Of a stretch of 36,946 nucleotides of DNA, positions 23,905 through 29,473 are shown piece after piece. Location: contig JAZQEH010000085.1 of NCBI GenBank assembly GCA_045538895.1, forward strand, positions 1-36,946, read 5' to 3'. Every line of letters begins with the position of its first letter. Within the stretch, counting starts at the first letter, position 1. The stretch is from UMGS902 sp045538895 (lineage in GTDB: Bacteria; Bacillota; Clostridia; Oscillospirales; CAG-272). The notes beneath the pieces were generated by a model, which made no database searches, was not told where the DNA came from, and saw only the letters and a program-made list of their open reading frames with translations. Both the position numbers and the translations under genes were made by a program.

Positions 23905-24681
23905 ATGCATTTTGGTAAGGTGGAAATATGCGGCGTCAATACCGCAAAGCTTAAGAATTTATCCGATGAAGAAAAAAGGGAACTGTTAAAACGGACCAAG
24001 AACGGTGACGATACGGCAAGACAGGAATTGATTGACGGCAATTTAAGGCTTGTATTAAGTATTATTCAAAGGTTTGTAAACCGAAAGGAGAACCTTGACG
24101 ATTTGTTTCAAGTAGGGTGCATAGGGTTGATTAAGGCCATTGATAATTTCAATATTGAGCTGGATGTTAAATTTTCGACCTATGCAGTTCCCATGATAAT
24201 CGGCGAGATACGCAGATACTTGCGGGATAACAATTCAATCAGGGTGAGCCGCTCAGTGCGTGATCTTGCGTACAAATCATTACAGGCAAAAGAGGTTTTG
24301 ACAAAAACGCTCTTAAGAGAGCCGACAATCGAGGAAATTGCAAAAGCAGTCGGTGAGAATACCGAAGACGTCTCGCAAGCAATGGAGGCTATTGTTGAGC
24401 CGGTTTCGTTATATGATTCGGTGTTCAATGACGGCGGTGATTCGATATATGTAATCGACCAGATAAGCGATCACAATGTAGATGATGAGCAGTGGCTTGA
24501 GGATATTGCTTTAAGAGAAGCAATGAAAAAACTCGGAAACCGTGAGAAGCGGATAATTAATATGCGCTTTTTTAACGGCAAAACGCAAATGGAAATTGCT
24601 GAGGAAATAGGAATATCACAAGCACAGGTCTCACGTCTTGAAAAAGGGGCACTGGAGCGTATCAAAAAACAAATTAATTAA
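23905..24681 (+). CDS. sigG: RNA polymerase sporulation sigma factor SigG
   Basis: This is the late forespore sigma factor. The 258-residue protein opens with HFGKVEICGVNTAKL, the SigG-specific N-terminus, followed by region 2 (DLFQVGCIGLIKAIDNF, FSTYAVPMIIGEIRRYLRDN) and region 4 (GKTQMEIAEEIGISQAQVSRLEK). AGGAG precedes the ATG. In many relatives sigG lies beside spoIIGA-sigE; here the neighbours are a ROK gene and spoIVB instead. It is convergent with spoIVB across a shared terminator. SigF is excluded by the N-terminal signature. Confidence 0.97.
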   Translation: MHFGKVEICGVNTAKLKNLSDEEKRELLKRTKNGDDTARQELIDGNLRLVLSIIQRFVNRKENLDDLFQVGCIGLIKAIDNFNIELDVKFSTYAVPMIIGEIRRYLRDNNSIRVSRSVRDLAYKSLQAKEVLTKTLLREPTIEEIAKAVGENTEDVSQAMEAIVEPVSLYDSVFNDGGDSIYVIDQISDHNVDDEQWLEDIALREAMKKLGNREKRIINMRFFNGKTQMEIAEEIGISQAQVSRLEKGALERIKKQIN

Positions 24682-24711
24682 AATGGGTTCCAAAGAACCC
24701 ATTTTAATTAA
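24674..24711. terminator. Bidirectional terminator shared by sigG and spoIVB
   Basis: A perfect 17-bp stem (core AAAATGGGTTC with GAACCCATTTT) closes a CAAA loop. Both opposing stop codons (24679-24681 and 24708-24710) lie within the stem. Confidence 0.92.
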
Positions 24712-25724
24712 ACTAACTTTTCCATTTCATCGAGCATGTTTCCTATAAAAATGCCGTATCCTGTTGTCGGATCGTTTATCATGACGTGGGTAATTGCGCC
24801 TATAAGCTTTCCGTTTTGTATTATAGGACTTCCGCTCATGCCCTGAACAATACCGCCTGTTTTTGCAAGCAAATCGTCGTCTGTAACTTTTACAACATAA
24901 TTCTTTGTCTTGGAATTAGCACCGTGATCAATTTCGACAATTTCTATTTCGTATTCACGGCATTTGTTGTCGTCTAAAGTACATAATATAGTAGCTTTAC
25001 CTGCTTTTATATCTTTTTTGTCTGCAACTTCAATTTTTTTACTTAACTCGGGATGCTTTTCGGTATATAATCCGTAAACTCCGACATTGGTGTTTGATAA
25101 TAGCTTTCCGCATTTTTCACTGCTTATAATTCCTCGCAGTTCTCCGGGAGTTCCGCATTTTCCCATATTGATGCTGCTTATTGTAACGTCGCTGATATAT
25201 CCGTTTTCAATTTTCAAGATTTCGCCGCTCTGATTGTCACAAATACCGTGTCCAAGTCCTGCAAAGGTTAACGAATCCTCGTTGATAAACGTTACAGTGC
25301 CTATTCCTGCCGAAGAATCCTTTAGCATTACACCGAGTTGCTTTGCACCTGTGGTATCGCATATTTGCGGCATCAGGCTGATGCATAGTTCTTTTTCTCC
25401 GCGTTTGATTATCATATCTATCGAGGGACGTTGTGAGTCTTTTATCGCAGCAACAACGTCCTCGGTGGATGAAATTGCAACACCGTTGATTGTTTTGATT
25501 ATGTCATTAGACATAATGCCTGCATTTTCGGCAGGACTCACCGTTTTTCCCTCTGATATAAAAGAGTTGGTTTTCAATACGGTAACTTCACCTGAATCAA
25601 ACCTGATGCCAAAAGGCATTCCACCCACAAAAACCTCATCAATATCGCTTGCCGATACTGTGATGAAAAGCAGCAAAGAAACAACCAGACATATCAGACT
25701 CAGCCTTTTTTTGCTTTTTATCAT
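24708..25724 (-). CDS. spoIVB: SpoIVB serine peptidase (family S55)
   Basis: SpoIVB is secreted from the forespore and cleaves SpoIVFA to trigger pro-SigK processing. The 338-residue protein has an N-terminal membrane/signal segment (about 7-26), a PDZ domain (SPAENAGIMSNDIIKTING), and the S55 peptidase with the active-site GLGHGICD (His) and VQGMSGSPI (Ser). AAAGGA lies before the ATG at 25724; an upstream in-frame start at 25823 has no such site. It is shorter than the 426-residue Bacillus protein but keeps the catalytic motifs. spo0A and recN, its neighbours in Bacillus, are absent. The substrate partner SigK is encoded about 11 kb away. Confidence 0.95.
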   Translation of the reverse strand: MIKSKKRLSLICLVVSLLLFITVSASDIDEVFVGGMPFGIRFDSGEVTVLKTNSFISEGKTVSPAENAGIMSNDIIKTINGVAISSTEDVVAAIKDSQRPSIDMIIKRGEKELCISLMPQICDTTGAKQLGVMLKDSSAGIGTVTFINEDSLTFAGLGHGICDNQSGEILKIENGYISDVTISSINMGKCGTPGELRGIISSEKCGKLLSNTNVGVYGLYTEKHPELSKKIEVADKKDIKAGKATILCTLDDNKCREYEIEIVEIDHGANSKTKNYVVKVTDDDLLAKTGGIVQGMSGSPIIQNGKLIGAITHVMINDPTTGYGIFIGNMLDEMEKLV

Positions 25725-25844
25725 ATCACATTCCTTTCGCACCACGGCATGCTTTGTTCCGTGTTGCTCACAGTTTAATTTGCTCCGAAACAAATGTAAT
25801 ATGATATGCAATTTTATATTCAAAAGTTAAAAAATTTAAATCAC

Positions 25845-26789
25845 TTAATGTGCATAGTTTTCAATTTTTGATATTGCTTCTCTGAGTGCGGAGGCGGAGA
25901 AGTGCAGGGCGGTATACTCTTCTTCGGAAAGTGGAATATCAAGCACGCTGCATACTCCATTTTGACCAATAATTGACGGTACGCCAAGACAAATATCCGA
26001 AAGACCGTAGTGACCGTCAACCAAAGTGGATACAGGAAGTATGCTTTCTTCGTTACGCACGATGCTTTCTACAATTCTTTTTGTTGCTTCCGCAATGGCA
26101 TAGTAGGTTGCACCCTTATTTTCGATAATCTTATAGGCACTGTTTCGCACTTCTTCAAACATATCGTCGAGCTTTTTTCTATAGCTTCTTACCCCGTTTA
26201 TACGGCAGAAATCGGAAAGGTCAATTCCCGATATATTGGCACTGCTCCAAACCGGCAGTTCGCTGTCGCCGTGCTCACCGATTATAAATGTGTGAACGTT
26301 TCTACTGTCTACCTCGAGCATTCTTCCTACCATAAATTTTAGTCTTGCCGAGTCTAAAACCGTTCCCGAGCCGATCACATGTGCAGGATCAAAGTCCGAG
26401 TCACGAAGGGCAAAAAAGGTCAAAATGTCTACGGGGTTCGTTACTACCAAAATTATTGCATCACGGGTGACGTTTTTGATTTCGGAAATAATAGAATGTA
26501 GAATTTTTTTATTTTTGTTCAGTAAGTCAATTCTTGTTTCGCCCGGTAATTGATTTGCTCCGGCGGCAATAATGATTATACCGCAGTTTTTTAAGTCGGA
26601 ATAATCTCCGGCAAAAATCTTCATTGGAGAAAGAAACGGAAGTGCATGGTTCATATCCATTGCTTCTCCCTCTGCCTTTTTTCTGTTAGAGTCGATTAAA
26701 ACCATTTCGGAAAACATACGTCCGTGCATTAGAGTATAAGCACAGGTAGCACCTACGTTTCCGCAGCCGATAACGGCTAATTTTTGCAT
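25845..26789 (-). CDS. ldh: L-lactate dehydrogenase
   Basis: The protein shows the NAD-binding start VIGCGNVGATCAYTL, the substrate-specificity loop AGANQLPGETR whose Gln favours lactate over malate, TNPVDI, and the catalytic GEHGDSELPVW. It reduces pyruvate to L-lactate to regenerate NAD. The ATG at 26789 gives 314 residues, but a TTG at 26795 is closer to the only Shine-Dalgarno (AAAGGAG), so the true start is open. That Shine-Dalgarno lies in the stem of a hairpin (26802-26836), which may control expression. spoIVB follows downstream after 120 bases. Confidence 0.94.
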   Translation of the reverse strand: MQKLAVIGCGNVGATCAYTLMHGRMFSEMVLIDSNRKKAEGEAMDMNHALPFLSPMKIFAGDYSDLKNCGIIIIAAGANQLPGETRIDLLNKNKKILHSIISEIKNVTRDAIILVVTNPVDILTFFALRDSDFDPAHVIGSGTVLDSARLKFMVGRMLEVDSRNVHTFIIGEHGDSELPVWSSANISGIDLSDFCRINGVRSYRKKLDDMFEEVRNSAYKIIENKGATYYAIAEATKRIVESIVRNEESILPVSTLVDGHYGLSDICLGVPSIIGQNGVCSVLDIPLSEEEYTALHFSASALREAISKIENYAH

Positions 26790-26801
26790 ATTCAAAATAA
26801 A

Positions 26802-26836
26802 AAATACTCCTTTCAGTAATCTTAAAAGGAGTATTT
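26802..26836 (-). promoter_or_regulatory. Hairpin in the ldh leader containing the Shine-Dalgarno
   Basis: AAATACTCCTTT and AAAGGAGTATTT form a perfect 12-bp stem with an 11-base loop. On the minus strand the 3' arm contains AAAGGAG and is followed by a T-rich run, so it could act as an attenuating terminator, hide the ribosome binding site, or both. Confidence 0.6.
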
Positions 26837-26868
26837 CCGAATTTTTTAAAATTATAATTGCATAATAA

Positions 26869-26896
26869 CAAAGAGGCTCTTTTTAGAGCCTCTTTG
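26869..26896 (-). terminator. Terminator of the ylxM-ffh-rpsP-khpA operon
   Basis: A perfect 12-bp stem (CAAAGAGGCTCT with AGAGCCTCTTTG) lies just after the khpA stop on the minus strand. The T-run after it is short and interrupted. Confidence 0.8.
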
Positions 26897-26897
26897 T

Positions 26898-27140
26898 TTA
26901 TTCTTTGATTTCAACGGTAACCTTTTTATCCAGAGCGGTAGCGGCAGCTTTCATAACGGTACGAAGTGCTTTCGCAATTCTGCCATGTCTGCCGATGACC
27001 TTACCCATGTCGTCAGGAGCAACGCTCAAAGTGAGAAGCACTTCGCCGTTTTCTGACTCGGTTTCCGTAACCGATACGCTATCAGGATTTTCAACGATAG
27101 CCTTTGCCATGTCGGTCAACACATCTTTTAATAAAATCAT
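26898..27140 (-). CDS. khpA: KH-domain RNA-binding protein KhpA (YlqC)
   Basis: This 80-residue single KH domain has the GxxG loop in GKVIGRHGRIAKALR. KhpA binds RNA, often as a pair with KhpB, and affects cell division and envelope genes in Gram-positive bacteria. GGTGG precedes the ATG, 16 bases after the rpsP stop. It is the last gene of the operon; rimM and trmD, which often follow, are not present. Confidence 0.94.
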   Translation of the reverse strand: MILLKDVLTDMAKAIVENPDSVSVTETESENGEVLLTLSVAPDDMGKVIGRHGRIAKALRTVMKAAATALDKKVTVEIKE

Positions 27141-27156
27141 TCAGATGCCACCGGAA

Positions 27157-27402
27157 TTATTTTACGATGCCGCTCTTCTTGAGAAGTGCCTTAACGGTGT
27201 CAGTAGGCTGTGCACCGCTGTTGAGCCACTTTTCAGCCTTTTCTGCGTCGATCTTGATTTCAGCAGGCTCGGTGAGGGGGTTGTAGTAACCGATTTCTTC
27301 TACGAACTTGCCATCTCTGGGGTCACGGGAATCTGCAACGATTACACGGTAAAAGGGAGCCTTCTTAGCACCCATTCTTCTGAGTCTGATTTTAACTGCC
27401 AT
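27157..27402 (-). CDS. rpsP: 30S ribosomal protein S16
   Basis: The 81-residue protein begins MAVKIRLRRMGAKKAPFYR and continues ADSRDPRDGKFVEEIGYYNPL, the diagnostic S16 pattern. The ATG at 27402 follows GGAGG; an in-frame TTG at 27417 overlaps that site and is rejected. It lies between ffh and khpA, the usual order. Confidence 0.98.
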   Translation of the reverse strand: MAVKIRLRRMGAKKAPFYRVIVADSRDPRDGKFVEEIGYYNPLTEPAEIKIDAEKAEKWLNSGAQPTDTVKALLKKSGIVK

Positions 27403-27450
27403 TGATTTGTCCTCCAAAATATATAAATAAAAATTTTTTATAAAAATCCG

Positions 27451-28791
27451 TTAGAACGGCATTTTCATCTTTTTGCCAAACATACGTCCTGCGTGTTTGG
27501 GATTTCCGGTGAATTGCTTCATCAGCTTTTTCATCTGGTCAAACTGCTTTAAAATTTTGTTGATTTCTTCAACTGAGGTTCCGCTGCCTGCGGCAATACG
27601 CTTCTTGCGTGAAAAATCAAGAATTTCAGGCTTGGTACGCTCTTTCTTCGTCATGGAAAGAATTATCGCTTCCATGTGAGCAAGAGCTTTCTCGTCGATT
27701 TTTGCATCCTTTAGGGCGCCGGGCTTGACACCGGGCATCATAGCAAGCATCTGGTCGAGCGAGCCCATGTTCTTGAGCTGTGCCATCTGTTCAAGATAAT
27801 CGTCAAGAGTGAAGGTAGATTCACGGAACTTCTTTTCAAGCTCTGCCGCCTTCTTTTCATCGTATGCCTGTTCCGCTTTCTCAATAAGGGTAAGCACATC
27901 ACCCATACCGAGAATTCTGGAAGCAAGTCTGTCGGGGTGGAAAGGCTCGATTGTATCAAGCTTTTCACCAACGCCGATGAATTTGATAGGCTTTCCGGTT
28001 ATGTGTCTTATTGAGAGGGCAGCACCACCACGGGTGTCGCCGTCCATTTTGGTGAGCACAACGCCTGTGATGTCAAGAAGCTCGTTGAAATGTTCAGCAA
28101 CGTTAACGGCATCCTGACCGAGCATAGCATCGGCTACGAGCAGTATTTCCGTGGGGGAAACTGCTTCTTTTATGTTGCGAAGCTCGTTCATAAGCTCTTC
28201 GTCAATGTGCAAACGACCTGCGGTATCAATGAATACCATATCGTGACCGTTTTTCTTTGCGTGAGCAACACCGGCTTTTGCAATTTCAACAGGGGAGATG
28301 TTTGTGCCCATGTTGAATACGGGGATTCCAAGCTGTTCGCCTACCACTTCAAGCTGCTTTATTGCCGCAGGACGGTAAACGTCACAGGCAACGAGCAACG
28401 GGTTCTTGCCTTTTTTCTTGTAATATGAAGCAAGTTTACCGCTATGTGTGGTTTTACCTGCACCCTGAAGACCGACCATCATTATTACAGTGGGGGGAGC
28501 AGATGCGATTTCAAGCTTTGAGTTTTCAGAGCCCATAAGTGTTATAAGCTCTTCATGCACAATTTTAATTACCTGCTGTGCAGGGAGCAGGCTTTCAAGT
28601 ACTTCAGCGCCAACTGCACGTTCGGTAACTCTTTTTACAAAGTCTTTTACAACCTTGAAGTTAACGTCAGCTTCAAGCAAAGCGAGCTTTACCTCACGCA
28701 TACCTTCCTTGATATCCGCTTCAGTAAGCTTACCTTTGTTTTTAAAGCGTTTGAAAGCATTTGAAAGTTTTTCGCTTAAACTTTGAAACAT
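27451..28791 (-). CDS. ffh: Signal recognition particle protein Ffh
   Basis: The GTPase of the signal recognition particle binds signal peptides on ribosomes. The 446-residue protein shows the N domain, the G domain with GLQGAGKTTHSGKLA near 107, DTAGRLHID and TKMDGDTRGGAALS, and the C-terminal M domain with the SRP RNA-binding SGTSVEEINKILKQF and a methionine-rich tail. The start codon overlaps the ylxM stop by one base (TAATG). The SRP RNA gene was not seen nearby. Confidence 0.98.
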   Translation of the reverse strand: MFQSLSEKLSNAFKRFKNKGKLTEADIKEGMREVKLALLEADVNFKVVKDFVKRVTERAVGAEVLESLLPAQQVIKIVHEELITLMGSENSKLEIASAPPTVIMMVGLQGAGKTTHSGKLASYYKKKGKNPLLVACDVYRPAAIKQLEVVGEQLGIPVFNMGTNISPVEIAKAGVAHAKKNGHDMVFIDTAGRLHIDEELMNELRNIKEAVSPTEILLVADAMLGQDAVNVAEHFNELLDITGVVLTKMDGDTRGGAALSIRHITGKPIKFIGVGEKLDTIEPFHPDRLASRILGMGDVLTLIEKAEQAYDEKKAAELEKKFRESTFTLDDYLEQMAQLKNMGSLDQMLAMMPGVKPGALKDAKIDEKALAHMEAIILSMTKKERTKPEILDFSRKKRIAAGSGTSVEEINKILKQFDQMKKLMKQFTGNPKHAGRMFGKKMKMPF

Positions 28792-29168
28792 TATTTTTCT
28801 CCAATGAACTCAAGCGTGCGGATTTTTTCAATTTCCACACCGAGAAGTTCGGTAATTTCGTTTTTGGGTGCGTCTGTTTCAATCATTGCACTGACTTTTG
28901 AGAGATTGTCGGCAATAGAATTGTAAACATTCTCAAGTGTTACAAATCGGTTTGCAAGACCGAGCTTTGTTTCGAGGAAAAGCAGTTCATCCTCGGCTTT
29001 TTTTATTACGTGGCGAACACCTTGACGGGTGAGCCCGTTGCTTTCTGCAATTTCAGCGAGTGAAAGGTCTTCATTATAATACAAATCAAGAATCTCACGC
29101 TGCTTTTCGCTCAGCACGTCACCGTAAAAATCGAGTAAAAAGGAAATGTTCATATTCTTTTCAAACAT
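28791..29168 (-). CDS. ylxM: YlxM/p13-like helix-turn-helix protein (UPF0122)
   Basis: The 125-residue protein contains LDFYGDVLSEKQREILDLYYNEDLSLAEIAESNGLTRQGV in pieces that mark the YlxM family, with a sigma-factor-like helix-turn-helix. Members sit before ffh and are thought to assist or regulate the SRP pathway. The ATG at 29168 follows AAGGGG; a longer in-frame start at 29273 would lie upstream of the promoter and is rejected. Its stop overlaps the ffh start. Confidence 0.93.
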   Translation of the reverse strand: MFEKNMNISFLLDFYGDVLSEKQREILDLYYNEDLSLAEIAESNGLTRQGVRHVIKKAEDELLFLETKLGLANRFVTLENVYNSIADNLSKVSAMIETDAPKNEITELLGVEIEKIRTLEFIGEK

Positions 29169-29211
29169 TTCTATCGCCCCTTTTCTCAGTGTAAAGCAAA
29201 ACACTTTACAG

Positions 29212-29240
29212 AGTATATCATAGGGGATTTGATTTGTCAA
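29212..29240 (-). promoter_or_regulatory. Sigma-A promoter of the ylxM-ffh-rpsP-khpA operon
   Basis: On the minus strand TTGACA (29235-29240) and TATACT (29212-29217) are separated by 17 bases. It is divergent from the promoter at 29267-29295; the two -35 boxes are 26 bases apart. The leader contains a small GTAAAG/CTTTAC hairpin. Confidence 0.85.
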
Positions 29241-29266
29241 GTAGTTTTTATAAAAATATAATTTTG

Positions 29267-29295
29267 TTGACATTTTCTCAGAAAAGAGGTAAAAT
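29267..29295 (+). promoter_or_regulatory. Sigma-A promoter of the structured leader
   Basis: TTGACA (29267-29272) and TAAAAT (29290-29295) are separated by 17 bases. The expected start near 29302 falls at the beginning of the first long stem of the leader RNA. Confidence 0.82.
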
Positions 29296-29299
29296 ATTC

Positions 29300-29456
29300 T
29301 TGCGACACAAAACTGAATATCTTTTTATGTAAGTGTGTATTTTATTTGTATAAAAATACACGCTCTTTTTTGCATACTTTGTGTGTAAAGTAAAAACTGT
29401 GTCGCAACAGCGAGCGATGTGTTTTTTGTGCATCGCTCCGGCGATGCACTTTTTTA
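29300..29456 (+). ncRNA. Candidate structured leader RNA with attenuator (riboswitch-like)
   Basis: The leader could fold as a three-way junction. The closing stem is TTGCGACACA (29300-29309) with TGTGTCGCAA (29398-29407), 10 bp. The second stem is 29333-29343 with 29353-29363, 11 bp with one G-U. The third is TACTTT/AAAGTA (29375-29380 and 29387-29392). After it, GAGCGATG (29412-29419) can pair with CATCGCTC (29431-29438), which excludes the terminator stem at 29428-29449. This is the usual layout of an aptamer plus antiterminator/terminator, but I do not recognise a known riboswitch or T-box class. It could instead be a free small RNA ending at the terminator. Confidence 0.5.
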
Positions 29457-29460
29457 TTTT
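29428..29460 (+). terminator. Intrinsic terminator inside the leader of the 29474 gene
   Basis: GTGCATCGC and GCGATGCAC form a 9-bp stem with a TCCG loop, followed by TTTTTTATTTT. It lies directly before the AGGAGG (29462-29467) of the next gene, so it would act as an attenuator. Confidence 0.85.
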
Positions 29461-29473
29461 TAGGAGGTTTATG

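Noticed and set aside
25725..25844. Forespore promoter for spoIVB
   Set aside because: TGAATA and CATATTA are present on the minus strand, but only 13 bases apart, too close for sigma-G; not listed as a feature.
29381..29473. N-terminal extension of the large secreted protein
   Set aside because: It would be encoded by the leader hairpins and the terminator; AGGAGG and a clear signal peptide place the start at 29474 or 29471.
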